Positions 17,917-26,616 of a stretch of DNA of 64,000 nucleotides are shown in pieces (positions within the stretch are counted from its first letter, which is position 1; each line of letters opens with the position of its first letter). The stretch is from Anaerococcus ihuae (GTDB lineage Bacteria > Bacillota > Clostridia > Tissierellales > Peptoniphilaceae). Position numbers and translations under genes: made by a program. The notes below the pieces were generated by a model. It saw only the letters and a list, made by a program, of their open reading frames with translations, had not been told where the DNA came from and did no database searches. The stretch is taken from positions 310,001 through 374,000 of the forward strand of contig NZ_CAKMRU010000002.1 in NCBI RefSeq assembly GCF_928368155.1, written 5' to 3'.

Positions 17917-18864
17917 ATGCTAGATAAATACGAAAGAAAAATAGATTATTTAAGAATTTCTCTTACAGATCGATGCAATTATAGGTGTAAATATTGTATG
18001 CCGGATGGTCTTTCTTGTAAAAAAAGCCATGATGATATGTTGACCCTTGAAGAGATAAATGAAATTAGCAAAATTTTTGTAAAAAAAGGAATCGAAAAAA
18101 TTAGACTTACTGGTGGCGAGCCTTTGGTTAGAAAAAATGTAGAAAGTTTGGTAAAAATGCTTGCTGAAATTGATGGGCTTGAAGATTTGGCAATGACTAC
18201 AAACGGATATTTTTTAAAAGAAAAGGCAGAAATTTTGTGGAAAAATGGACTAAAAAGATTAAATATTTCTCTTGATAGCCTAGACTTTCAAAAATATAAA
18301 ATGATGAGCCAAGGCGGAGATTTAAAAAAAGTTCTTGATGCAATAAAATATGCCAAAAATTTTGGATATGTAATAAAAATAAATACAGTTTTAATCAAAG
18401 GATTTAATGATGGAGAAATTTATGATCTTATAAAATTTTCCAAAGAAAATGACTTGCAATTAAGATTTATTGAGCTAATGCCAATAGGAGATACGGCAGA
18501 TTTTTCAAAAGATAAATTTATTTCAAGCGATGAGATTATAAAAAAATTAAATCTTATTCCAATAAAAAATCTGGATAAAAATTCGCCAACAAGTCTTTAC
18601 CAAGTCCCAGATTTTGATTATACACTTGGGCTAATTGAGCCTTTAAGCCACAAATTTTGCAAGGATTGCAACAGACTAAGACTTACATCAGACGGGAAAA
18701 TTAGACCTTGCCTTCATTCAGATTTACAAATTGATTTGAAAAAGGCCATAAGAGAAAATAAAAATATAGAAAAATTAATTGATGAGGTTTTAATGAAAAA
18801 ACCTCAAAGACATCATTTGGAAAAAGAAGTTATAAAAGAATCTATGTATAGGATAGGAGGATAA
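17917..18864 (+). CDS. moaA: GTP 3',8-cyclase MoaA
   Basis: A 315-residue radical SAM enzyme that makes 3',8-cyclo-GTP, the first step of molybdopterin synthesis. The radical-SAM cluster Cys are 20, 24 and 27 (CNYRCKYC); the second cluster is in FCKDCNRLRLTSDGKIRPC near residue 248. The C-terminal GG tail needed for activity is present (YRIGG). First gene of a seven-gene molybdenum operon; moaC starts immediately after its stop. Confidence 0.97.
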   Translation: MLDKYERKIDYLRISLTDRCNYRCKYCMPDGLSCKKSHDDMLTLEEINEISKIFVKKGIEKIRLTGGEPLVRKNVESLVKMLAEIDGLEDLAMTTNGYFLKEKAEILWKNGLKRLNISLDSLDFQKYKMMSQGGDLKKVLDAIKYAKNFGYVIKINTVLIKGFNDGEIYDLIKFSKENDLQLRFIELMPIGDTADFSKDKFISSDEIIKKLNLIPIKNLDKNSPTSLYQVPDFDYTLGLIEPLSHKFCKDCNRLRLTSDGKIRPCLHSDLQIDLKKAIRENKNIEKLIDEVLMKKPQRHHLEKEVIKESMYRIGG

Positions 18865-19335
18865 ATGTTTACGCATTTAGATAAAAACGGCAGGGGGCAA
18901 ATGGTTGATATTTCAAAAAAAGAAATCAGCCAAAGAGAAGCCATAGCCAAGGGTTCAATTGAACTTAAAAAAGAAACGATAGAAGCAATAAAAAATGAAA
19001 AAATAAAAAAGGGAGACGTTCTTGCCATCGCCCAAGTTGCAGCAATCCAGGCTGTAAAAAATACTTCTTCAATAATTCCAATGGCCCATCCACTTTTGTT
19101 AAATGGAATAAATGTAGATTTTAATTTTGAGGGAAATTTATTATTCTGCGAAGTAAAAGTTAAGTGTCAAGGAAAAACTGGAGTTGAAATGGAAGCTTTG
19201 ACGGGAGTTTCTGCTGGACTTTTGACAGTTTATGATATGTGCAAGGCTCTTGATAAGTCTATGACCATAAAAGATATATATTTAGTGAAAAAATCAGGAG
19301 GAAAATCAGGGCTTTATGAAAGAGAAAATTTATAA
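18865..19335 (+). CDS. moaC: Cyclic pyranopterin monophosphate synthase MoaC
   Basis: A 156-residue protein with the family motifs HLDKNGRGQMVDISKK, PMAHPL and KTGVEMEALTG and the late catalytic lysine region LVKKSGGKSG. It converts MoaA's product to cPMP. AGGAGG upstream lies inside moaA. It overlaps the mog start by 20 bases. Confidence 0.96.
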   Translation: MFTHLDKNGRGQMVDISKKEISQREAIAKGSIELKKETIEAIKNEKIKKGDVLAIAQVAAIQAVKNTSSIIPMAHPLLLNGINVDFNFEGNLLFCEVKVKCQGKTGVEMEALTGVSAGLLTVYDMCKALDKSMTIKDIYLVKKSGGKSGLYERENL

Positions 19336-19807
19336 ATACGCCTTTGTGGTAATTTCTGATACCAGATCTACTGGCGAAAATAAAGACGGCTGCATTGATG
19401 CTTGCCAAAAAATAATGCCAGAGAATTATAAGATGGTTTATAAATCTATAATTAATGATGATTTGGAAAATATTGAAAATGAATTAAATAAATTGGTTGG
19501 TGAAAATATCCAATTAATTTTAACATCTGGTGGGACCGGACTTTCAAAAAGGGACAACACACCAGAGGCAAGTTTAAAAGTAATTGAAAAACAAACGCCA
19601 GGCATAAGCGAGGCAATAAGATTAATTTCAAAAGAAAAAACTCATATGTGGGCCCTATCAAGGGCGGTTTCTGGAATAAAAAATAATTCTTTGATTATAA
19701 ATTTGCCAGGATCTCCTAAGGCTGTCACAGAAAGTATCGAAGGGATTTTGCCATTTTTAGGCCATGGCTTAGATATATTAGAAGGAGATAATAGTGGACA
19801 TAAATAA
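19316..19807 (+). CDS. mog: Molybdopterin adenylyltransferase (MogA/MoaB family)
   Basis: A 163-residue MoCF-fold protein with the hallmark LTSGGTGLSKRDNTPEA and the late INLPGSPKAV. It activates molybdopterin by adenylation for metal insertion. It overlaps moaC upstream and the MOSC gene downstream, so translation is coupled. Confidence 0.92.
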   Translation: MKEKIYKYAFVVISDTRSTGENKDGCIDACQKIMPENYKMVYKSIINDDLENIENELNKLVGENIQLILTSGGTGLSKRDNTPEASLKVIEKQTPGISEAIRLISKEKTHMWALSRAVSGIKNNSLIINLPGSPKAVTESIEGILPFLGHGLDILEGDNSGHK

Positions 19808-20252
19808 AGCAAAAGTTTTATCAATAAATATTTCAAAAACAAAAGGTGTGAGAAAGGAACAGATAGGTCAGGGTTTATTTAAAAAAGATTTTGGGCTAGA
19901 AAATGACGCTCACGCAGGAAAGTGGCACAGGCAAGTAAGCCTTTTGGCAGTAGAATCAATTAGAAAAATGGAAAATGAAAATCGTAAATTTGCTTTTGGG
20001 GATTTTGCAGAAAATATTACAACCCAAGGAATAATTTTGCATGAACTTCCAATAGGAGAAAAATTAAAAATTGGCGATTGTGTTTTGGAAGTTAGTCAAA
20101 TTGGAAAAGAATGTCACAAGGGTTGCGCCATAAAACAAAGTGTTGGAAAGTGTATTATGCCTTATGAGGGAATATTTGCAAAAGTAATTGAAGAAGGCGT
20201 AATAAAAACTGGAGACGAAATTAAAATATTAGGAGAAAAAAATGAATTTTAA
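19794..20252 (+). CDS. MOSC domain protein
   Basis: A 152-residue single MOSC domain. The GLENDAHAGKWHRQVSLLAVESI stretch, the GDFAENITTQGI motif and the Cys-containing IGKECHKGC match stand-alone MOSC proteins found beside Moco genes. The domain is thought to carry sulfur (or here perhaps selenium) to molybdenum cofactors. Start is GTG at 19794, overlapping mog; modA overlaps its end. Confidence 0.9.
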   Translation: MDINKAKVLSINISKTKGVRKEQIGQGLFKKDFGLENDAHAGKWHRQVSLLAVESIRKMENENRKFAFGDFAENITTQGIILHELPIGEKLKIGDCVLEVSQIGKECHKGCAIKQSVGKCIMPYEGIFAKVIEEGVIKTGDEIKILGEKNEF

Positions 20253-21093
20253 AAAAATCTCAATGGCAGCTCTAGCAGGAGCACTATTAATAGCAACAGC
20301 AGCTTGTGCTAACAATAATAAAAATGACAACAATTCAAATGAACTTATGTCAAATTCAAATGTAGCAAAATCAAATGAGGCTACAGACACAAAGGATAAA
20401 AAAGAACTTACAGTATTTGCAGCAGCTTCAATGACAGAAGCATTAGAAGAATTAAAAACAGAATTTGAAAAAGAAAATCCAAATCTTAGTTTGACCTTTA
20501 ACTTTGATTCATCAGGAACATTAAAAACTCAAATTGATGAGGGAGCAGACTGTGATGTATTTGTTTCAGCAGCTCAAAAACAAATGGATGAACTTGAAGG
20601 CGAAGATAAAATAGACAAAGAAACAAGATTTGATTTACTTGAAAATGAAGTAACTCTTGCAGTAGCAGAAAGAAATGAAAAAGGTATCAAAGATTTTAAA
20701 GATCTTGAAAAAGATGAAGTAGAAAAAATTGCCCTAGGAAATTCTGATGTTCCAGTTGGACAATATTCAGAAGAAATTCTTAAAAATTTAGGAATTTGGG
20801 ATAAAATCCAAGATAAGGTAACTTTTGGTTCAAATGTAAAAGAAGTTACCTCATGGGTAAGCGAAAAGGTCGCAGATTGTGGAATAGTTTATAAAACTGA
20901 TGCAAAAACTGCAGGACTTGAAACAGTAGCAGTAGCTGACGATTCAATGCTTGAAAATAAAGTGGTTTATCCAGCAGCTCTTCTAAAAAATTCAAAAAAT
21001 CCAGAAGAAGGCAAAAAATATCTAGAATTTTTAAAAGGCGAAAAAGCATCAGAAATTTTAGATAAATATGGATTTAAGCCATTAAGTAAATAG
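20242..21093 (+). CDS. modA: Molybdate-binding lipoprotein ModA
   Basis: A 283-residue solute-binding protein with a lipoprotein signal (LLIATAAC, Cys22) and an Asn/Ser-rich linker. LTVFAAASMTEALEEL and NFDSSGTLKTQI are the oxyanion-binding Ser regions of ModA; VPVGQYSEEI and TSWVSEKVADCGIVY are also typical. Captures molybdate outside the membrane for ModBC. Confidence 0.95.
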   Translation: MNFKKISMAALAGALLIATAACANNNKNDNNSNELMSNSNVAKSNEATDTKDKKELTVFAAASMTEALEELKTEFEKENPNLSLTFNFDSSGTLKTQIDEGADCDVFVSAAQKQMDELEGEDKIDKETRFDLLENEVTLAVAERNEKGIKDFKDLEKDEVEKIALGNSDVPVGQYSEEILKNLGIWDKIQDKVTFGSNVKEVTSWVSEKVADCGIVYKTDAKTAGLETVAVADDSMLENKVVYPAALLKNSKNPEEGKKYLEFLKGEKASEILDKYGFKPLSK

Positions 21094-21095
21094 AT

Positions 21096-21770
21096 ATGGA
21101 CCTTTATCCTTTATATAATTCAATAAGGATTGCAAGTATATCATCAGTAATAATATTTTTTCTTGGTATATTTGCAGCCTACTATATTAAAAAATTACCT
21201 GCAAAAGTAAAGGGGGCAATAGATGTGGTATTAACCCTACCCTTGGTCTTGCCTCCTACTGTTGTAGGATTTTTTCTAATTAAAATTTTAGGACCAAATT
21301 CAGGACTTGGGAAAATTTTTGTAGAATATTTTAAATTCCCTCTTATAATGAATTGGTATTCAGCAATTTTTGCAACAGTTATAGTGACCTTTCCCTTGAT
21401 GTATAGGACAACAAGAGGAGCCTTTGAAGCTTACAACGAAAATTTAACCTACGCTGCTCAAACCTTGGGCAAGTCAAATACTTGGATTTTTTGGAAAGTT
21501 TTGATGCCAAATTGTAAAAAAGGAATAATGGCAGGTTTAGTTTTATCCTTTGCAAGAGCCCTAGGAGAATATGGAGCAACTTCAATGGTAAGCGGCTACA
21601 CCCCAGGAAAAACTGCAACAATTTCAACAAGTGTCTATCAATTTTGGAGAATTGGTCAAGATGAAATCGCCTATAAATGGGTCATGATAAATGTTTTAAT
21701 TTCATTTATAGTTCTTGTTGCCATAAATTTTTTGGAAGATACAATCCCAAAGGAGAAGGCTTATGCTTGA
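21096..21770 (+). CDS. modB: Molybdate ABC transporter permease ModB
   Basis: A 224-residue permease with five to six helices and the EAA-type loop AAQTLGKSNTWIFWKVLMP; ARALGEYGATSMVSG is a ModB hallmark. Starts two bases after modA and overlaps modC by eight bases. Confidence 0.95.
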   Translation: MDLYPLYNSIRIASISSVIIFFLGIFAAYYIKKLPAKVKGAIDVVLTLPLVLPPTVVGFFLIKILGPNSGLGKIFVEYFKFPLIMNWYSAIFATVIVTFPLMYRTTRGAFEAYNENLTYAAQTLGKSNTWIFWKVLMPNCKKGIMAGLVLSFARALGEYGATSMVSGYTPGKTATISTSVYQFWRIGQDEIAYKWVMINVLISFIVLVAINFLEDTIPKEKAYA

Positions 21771-22797
21771 AGTTGATATCAAAAAAAATTTTGAAAATTT
21801 TAAGCTTGATGCAAAATTTACAAACGAAGAAGGAATTTTGGGAATTTTGGGAGCATCAGGTTCTGGCAAAAGTTTGACCCTAAAAGCAATAGCAGGAATA
21901 ATAAAACCAGATTATGGAAAAATAATTTTAAATGGCAGAGTACTTTTTGATAAAGATAAAAAAATAAATGTACCAACAAAAGACAGAAAAGTTGCCTATC
22001 TTTTTCAAGATTACGCACTTTTTCCAAATATGACAGTTTATGAAAATATAAAAACTGGATTTAGGGGAAAAAATAAAAATTTTGAAAAAATAATAAATAA
22101 AAAATTAGAAGAGCTCCACATAGACCATATAAAAAATAAACGTCCAGATATGATTTCGGGTGGAGAAAAACAAAGGACGGCTCTTGCAAGAATTTTGGTA
22201 AATGAACCAGAAATTCTTTTGTTAGACGAGCCATATTCAGCAATAGATGGATATTTAAGATGGTCAATTGAGCTTGAAGTTAGAAAAATTATAGAAGAAT
22301 ACAAAATTCCAACCCTTTTTGTATCCCACGATAGGGATGAAATTTATAGGATGTGCTATGACATTGTAATAATGGCAAATGGAAAATCTGAGCCAAAAAA
22401 AAGAACCAAGGAACTTTTCCAAAATCCAGAAACAATGGCAGCAGCAGAGCTATCAGGTTGCAAAAATTTCTCAGAAATTGAAAAAATTGGAGAAAATACT
22501 TACAAGGCTAAGGCTTGGAATATTGACCTAAATTTAGAAAAAAATCACAAGGAAAAATTTATAGGCATAAGAGGCCATGACATAGAAATTTCCAAAAATA
22601 AAAAGGAAAAAAATTCATACGAAGTAGAAATATTAAAAGAAATAGAACAAACTTTTAATACCTGCCTAATAATAAGAAAAAAAGATGGTCAAGGTCAAAT
22701 GACTGTATTTTTAGAAAAAGAAAAATGGAAAAATTTAAAAAATGAAAAAAAACTTTATTTCACTTTGGATGAAAAAAACATCATGTTTTTAAAATAA
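21763..22797 (+). CDS. modC: Molybdate ABC transporter ATP-binding protein ModC
   Basis: A 344-residue ABC ATPase: Walker A GASGSGKSLT, signature ISGGEKQRTALARIL, Walker B LLLDEPYSAID, switch SHDRDE. The ~130-residue C-terminal region is the place of the molybdate-binding TOBE/MOP domain, though it is weakly conserved. AAGGAG lies before the ATG. Last gene of the molybdenum operon. Confidence 0.94.
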   Translation: MLEVDIKKNFENFKLDAKFTNEEGILGILGASGSGKSLTLKAIAGIIKPDYGKIILNGRVLFDKDKKINVPTKDRKVAYLFQDYALFPNMTVYENIKTGFRGKNKNFEKIINKKLEELHIDHIKNKRPDMISGGEKQRTALARILVNEPEILLLDEPYSAIDGYLRWSIELEVRKIIEEYKIPTLFVSHDRDEIYRMCYDIVIMANGKSEPKKRTKELFQNPETMAAAELSGCKNFSEIEKIGENTYKAKAWNIDLNLEKNHKEKFIGIRGHDIEISKNKKEKNSYEVEILKEIEQTFNTCLIIRKKDGQGQMTVFLEKEKWKNLKNEKKLYFTLDEKNIMFLK

Positions 22798-22842
22798 AAA
22801 CAAAAAAATCAATCGAAAAAATACCAATAAAAAGAAAAATAA

Positions 22843-23237
22843 AGAGATCTCTCGACTCACTACCGTTCGCTCGAGATGGGTTATGTGGCTAGATTTTTAT
22901 ACTTCGAATAAGTTTTAGATAAATTTTAATAAATACAGAATTATATTTAAAAAATTCACCAATTCAACTCACAAAATTCAATCGACTATGGTGGATGTGT
23001 TTTTAATTATATGCTTTGAATAAGTTAAAATTAAATTTTAATAAATACAAACTCGTGTTTTTAGGAAACTTAGACATTAAAAGTAAAAATAAAACTTTAG
23101 CAATTAAAAATGGAAAAAACTTACCCATCTCGAGCAGATAATTATGCCTTGATTTGGCATAATTATCCCTAAAAATTAGTGTGAGAGCACGGAAAAGTTT
23201 TCGAAGAAAACTGGTTTTAGTAGTCGAGAGATCTCTT
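22843..23237. repeat. Non-coding repeat element with inverted ends (copy A)
   Basis: The gene-free interval between modC and the convergent aminotransferase (528 bp) is filled by this element. A 16-bp inverted repeat brackets it (22842-22857 and 23222-23237, core AGAGATCTCTCGACT). A second 12-bp pair, CTCGAGATGGGT at 22870-22881 and its complement at 23123-23134, lies inside. Two ~40-bp direct repeats (22899-22938 and 23011-23050, 33 of 40 identical) sit between. An 11-bp hairpin is at 23138-23166. The right part is shared with the element at 57370-57500. No ORF here has an RBS. Confidence 0.75.
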
Positions 23238-23305
23238 AGATTTTCTAAGCTTGTAATTTACATTAACCTAGATAAAAATCTAAGCAAAGAACTATTTTAC
23301 AACAA

Positions 23306-23337
23306 TCAAAAAGCTAGGACTAAGCCTAGCTTTTTTC
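23306..23337. terminator. Bidirectional terminator
   Basis: AAGCTAGG (23311-23318) pairs with CCTAGCTT (23325-23332) around ACTAAG, flanked by A on the left and T on the right. It ends the minus-strand selenium operon and anything transcribed through from modC. Confidence 0.85.
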
Positions 23338-24459
23338 TTTTGCTATATTTTTTACAGCATCTATTGTTTTTTCTATTTCTTCTTTTGTGTTATAAAATGA
23401 CAGGCTCATTCTTACTATGCCTTGTTTTTTTGTTCCCATTTTTTCGTGAAAAAGTGGGGCGCAATGGCTGCCTGCTCTTACACAAATCTCATAATCATCC
23501 CAAAGTTTCATTGCTATATAATTTGCAGGAATATCTTTTATATTAAATGAAATTATTGGAACATGATTTAAATTTATATTTGAATAAAATTTTATTCCTT
23601 GTATATCTTTTAGGCCATCATACAAAATTTTTGTAAGCTCATTTATATTTTTGTGAGGACTTTTCTCCAAAAATTCTACGGCAGCTTTTAGTCCAGAAAA
23701 GGAATGAACATTTGCAGTCCCTGGTTCAAATAAATCTGGTAAGATATGTGGCTGAGTTTTTGAAAAAGAATCAAAACCTGATCCTCCAGAAAAAACTTGC
23801 CTAAAGTTAAAATCCCCATTTACAATAAATCCACCCGTTCCTTGGGGAGCGTGAAGACCCTTATGGCCTGTAAATAAAAATATCGAATTATCATATTTTT
23901 TTATATCAAAAGGCACATATCCTGCAACTTGGGCTCCGTCAATTATTAATTTTAAATCATTTTTCTTACAAATCTCATAAGTCCTATCAAGGTCTGTCAA
24001 AACTCCTGAAATATTTGATGCACCAGTTATGATAAGAGCCTTGGTGTTTTTTTTGACCAAATTTTCAATTTCTTCAAGATCAAGGCTAAAATCATCTTTT
24101 ATATCAATAAAAGAAATTTCCATCCCGTCTTTTACCAAACTATAAAGGGGTCTTAAAACTGAATTGTGCTCTGATAAACTTGTTATTATATGGTCATTTT
24201 TATCAAATAAGGAATTTATAACAAAATTTAGGGCAAAAGTTATATTTTGGCACAAAACAACATTTAGGGGATTATCCATACCAAAATAAGATCCGACTTT
24301 TTTTCTTGTTTGCATCAATAAATCCAGGGCGTCAAGGCTAACCTTGTAGGCTCCTCTTGATGGGTTGCCAAAAGATTTTGAATTTATAGCATTATAAACT
24401 GCCCTTGCAACTGATTCGTCCTTATCGATTGTAGTTGCGGCATTGTCAAGATAAATCAT
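23326..24459 (-). CDS. Class V aminotransferase, cysteine desulfurase/selenocysteine lyase-like
   Basis: A PLP enzyme of about 377 residues of the SufS/CsdB type. MIYLDNAATT is the family's start; the PLP lysine is in FLFTGHKGLHAPQGTG and the active-site Cys in RAGSHCAPL near the C-terminus. The start at ATG 24459 has AGAGG upstream; the open frame continues further but without support. It is the last gene of selD-yedF-DUF3343-this gene. In selenium-dependent molybdenum hydroxylase genomes this set is thought to release and carry selenium (or sulfur) for the cofactor. Confidence 0.9.
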   Translation of the reverse strand: MIYLDNAATTIDKDESVARAVYNAINSKSFGNPSRGAYKVSLDALDLLMQTRKKVGSYFGMDNPLNVVLCQNITFALNFVINSLFDKNDHIITSLSEHNSVLRPLYSLVKDGMEISFIDIKDDFSLDLEEIENLVKKNTKALIITGASNISGVLTDLDRTYEICKKNDLKLIIDGAQVAGYVPFDIKKYDNSIFLFTGHKGLHAPQGTGGFIVNGDFNFRQVFSGGSGFDSFSKTQPHILPDLFEPGTANVHSFSGLKAAVEFLEKSPHKNINELTKILYDGLKDIQGIKFYSNINLNHVPIISFNIKDIPANYIAMKLWDDYEICVRAGSHCAPLFHEKMGTKKQGIVRMSLSFYNTKEEIEKTIDAVKNIAKEKS

Positions 24460-24718
24460 AGGCTTTAACCTCTGGCTTTCTCTCGTTTTCTTTGTAAATA
24501 AGCATGTATTTTTCATCGAAATCTAACTTATTTTTTGAAAAAATTTCCCTTACCTTCTCATCAAATTTTTTCTCATACCTAAGGCAAAGTCCACAACCGG
24601 CATCAATTTCTGGCAAAAGAGGGACAAGCCTTGCCCTTATATTTTCACTTTCGACTTTACTTAGGGCAAGATAGGCAAAATTTGATGATTTGAAAGTATA
24701 AATCACATATTCCATCAT
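24446..24718 (-). CDS. DUF3343 protein (second copy, selenium operon)
   Basis: A 90-residue protein with the DUF3343 core (YTFKSSNFAYLALSKVESE, then PEIDAGCGLCLRY). The Cys-containing GCGL motif matches the copy at 16341-16562. It overlaps yedF by four bases and the aminotransferase by 14 bases, so it is translationally coupled within the selenium operon. Likely a small carrier or partner of YedF (inference from constant association). Confidence 0.85.
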   Translation of the reverse strand: MMEYVIYTFKSSNFAYLALSKVESENIRARLVPLLPEIDAGCGLCLRYEKKFDEKVREIFSKNKLDFDEKYMLIYKENERKPEVKAYDLS

Positions 24719-25299
24719 GGTCTTATTGTATGGTGGGTTCTCATTAATGAAGAAATTTCATACATATTTGAAATTCTTCCAACCTTTAATTCTTCTTTTA
24801 CTCCATAATGGTCAAGGCAAAGTCCACATGAAATTATATCTACACCGTTATCAGCAAGTTTTTTCAAATCTTCAATGGTATTTTCTCTTTGTGTTGTCAA
24901 AAATACTCCCTTGTTGTAGCAAATTACATATTTTGGAAGCACGTCTGCCTCAGTTATTGAAACTAAGAAACTTTCCAAAAGAGATTTTGAGAAATCTTCA
25001 TCCCCATCACCAATTTTATCAGAATCAAAAACAACAACATATGAAGAAGATAGGCTTTCTCCCTTATCTTTTTTCTCTTTTTCTTCTTCATTTTTCTTAA
25101 ATGTTAATTTGAAAACCTCGTCTTCTTTTTCTTCGATTTCAACATCAAAGCCTGTTTCCTTGGCAAGTTTTTTCAAATTTTCTACAGCAATATCTTCATT
25201 TACAAGTACATAAAAATTTTCTTCACCATTTTTAATTTCTCTTTTTGCCATAATTACAGGCATTGGACATTCGATTCCTCTAGCATCAATTTCTTTCAT
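24715..25299 (-). CDS. yedF: Sulfurtransferase-like selenium metabolism protein YedF
   Basis: A 194-residue two-domain protein. The TusA/SirA-like domain (1-70) carries the CPMP motif with Cys11 in ARGIECPMPV; the C-terminal domain is DsrE-like with CGLCLDHYGV. A charged Glu/Lys linker separates them. The full-length form with both domains is the one seen beside selD. Starts 12 bases after selD. Confidence 0.9.
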   Translation of the reverse strand: MKEIDARGIECPMPVIMAKREIKNGEENFYVLVNEDIAVENLKKLAKETGFDVEIEEKEDEVFKLTFKKNEEEKEKKDKGESLSSSYVVVFDSDKIGDGDEDFSKSLLESFLVSITEADVLPKYVICYNKGVFLTTQRENTIEDLKKLADNGVDIISCGLCLDHYGVKEELKVGRISNMYEISSLMRTHHTIRP

Positions 25300-25311
25300 T
25301 TTTTTACTCCT

Positions 25312-26331
25312 TTATTCTACAAATATTGTTTTATCATATTTTTTACTAATTTGACCTACGATTTTTGCATCAATCTTATTTTTCTTTAATTCTTCCAAGG
25401 CATCTTTTGCATCATCTTTATTAATACTTACTAAAAGTCCTCCGGATGTTTGAGGATCATACAAAACTTCCTCAAGAGCAAAGTCATCGACAAGAAATTC
25501 CACTCTATCTTCCATGTGCATCCTATTTCTTTGACCTCCCTTGGTAAAGACAAATTCACTTGCAGCTTTTTTTGCCCCATCAAGGATTGGTATATTTTTA
25601 GAATCAATTATGGCGGAATATTTATCGCCAAGCATTTCTGATAAGTGACCCATAAAAGAAAAACCAGTAACATCAGTAGCTGAGCTTATCCTATATTTTT
25701 CCAAAATTTCCTTGGCATATTTATTTAAAAATATCATGGAAGAAATAGCCTTATCCATCTCTTTTTGACCAAGAATATCAATCCCATAAGCATTTGTAAC
25801 TAAGGTCACTCCCAAAGGCTTGGTCAAAATCAAAAGATCTTTTTCATTTGGTGTATTATTTTTCCAAACCTTATCAAGATCAACTTTTCCCGTTACAGAA
25901 AGTCCATATTTTATTTTTGGATCATGAATTGAATGGCCACCAACAAGAGATGCGCCAGCTTCTATAACCTTACTAGCACCACCTTGAAGAATTTTTTTCA
26001 AAATATCTATATTTTCATCTTCAGGAAACAAAACAATATTTAGTCCACAAATTGGATCAGCTCCCATAGCATAAATATCTGATAGGGCATTTGTAGCTGC
26101 AATTTGCCCAAAAATATAGGGATCAGAAACCATAGGTGGAAAAAAATCTAGGGTGGTTACGATTCCATTATTTTTATCAACTCTTACCAAAGCAGAATCA
26201 TCCATGGTATCGTATCCAATTAAAACATCATCTCTTTTAAAATTTTTAATAGAAGATAAGGTCTCGCCTAGACTTTCTTGGGGAATTTTTGCGTTGCAAC
26301 CCCCGCAAACTTCTAGTTCTATATTTGACAT
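25312..26331 (-). CDS. selD: Selenide, water dikinase SelD
   Basis: A 339-residue enzyme that makes selenophosphate from selenide and ATP. The N-terminal catalytic motif is CGGCNAK (Cys12, Lys15), with Cys rather than Sec; the aspartate-rich metal/ATP sites are in GYDTMDDSALV and LDFFPPMVSDPY, and GGHSIHDPKIKYGL is the glycine-rich loop. First gene of the minus-strand selenium operon. No selA, selB or selC is in the window, so selenophosphate may serve mainly the labile molybdenum-hydroxylase cofactor (inference). Confidence 0.95.
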   Translation of the reverse strand: MSNIELEVCGGCNAKIPQESLGETLSSIKNFKRDDVLIGYDTMDDSALVRVDKNNGIVTTLDFFPPMVSDPYIFGQIAATNALSDIYAMGADPICGLNIVLFPEDENIDILKKILQGGASKVIEAGASLVGGHSIHDPKIKYGLSVTGKVDLDKVWKNNTPNEKDLLILTKPLGVTLVTNAYGIDILGQKEMDKAISSMIFLNKYAKEILEKYRISSATDVTGFSFMGHLSEMLGDKYSAIIDSKNIPILDGAKKAASEFVFTKGGQRNRMHMEDRVEFLVDDFALEEVLYDPQTSGGLLVSINKDDAKDALEELKKNKIDAKIVGQISKKYDKTIFVE

Positions 26332-26552
26332 ATCTACCTACTTTCTATAATTATTGAATTTTAAGTATTATATCTAAATTATACTATAGGAAAAATTTTA
26401 TAAAAGAAAAATTAAAAATTTTAAAAAAATTAAAAGGATAAAATTTTTTTACAAAAAAATAAAAAGTTTCTTAAAAATTTAATAAAATAAATTCGTAAAA
26501 TATTTTAAAGTGCAAGTTTAAAAACTTTTTTTGAAAACATTTTTAAAAAAGC

Positions 26553-26584
26553 TTGCATTTTGATGTGTGATATGTTACTATAAT
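26553..26584 (+). promoter_or_regulatory. Probable promoter of ygeX-ygeW-ygeY
   Basis: TATAAT at 26579-26584 lies 33 bases before the ygeX start. The best -35 is TTGCAT (26553-26558) with a long 20-base spacer. TGCAAG (26512) and CTTGCA (26552) form a loose dyad with a T/A-rich middle. The -10 is good, the -35 doubtful. Confidence 0.4.
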
Positions 26585-26616
26585 ACCAGAAGCAGTTCTA
26601 GAAAGGAGAAAAAAGA

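Noticed and set aside
22798-22842. Intrinsic terminator immediately after modC
   Set aside because: Only A-rich sequence is seen; no stem precedes a T-run until the bidirectional hairpin at 23306-23337.
23181-23546. 121-codon plus-strand frame running from the repeat element into the aminotransferase gene
   Set aside because: It is antisense to a well-supported gene for much of its length and has no RBS.
26400-26580. Purine riboswitch before ygeX
   Set aside because: The three-helix purine aptamer and its conserved junction sequences are not present, unlike at 58610-58681.
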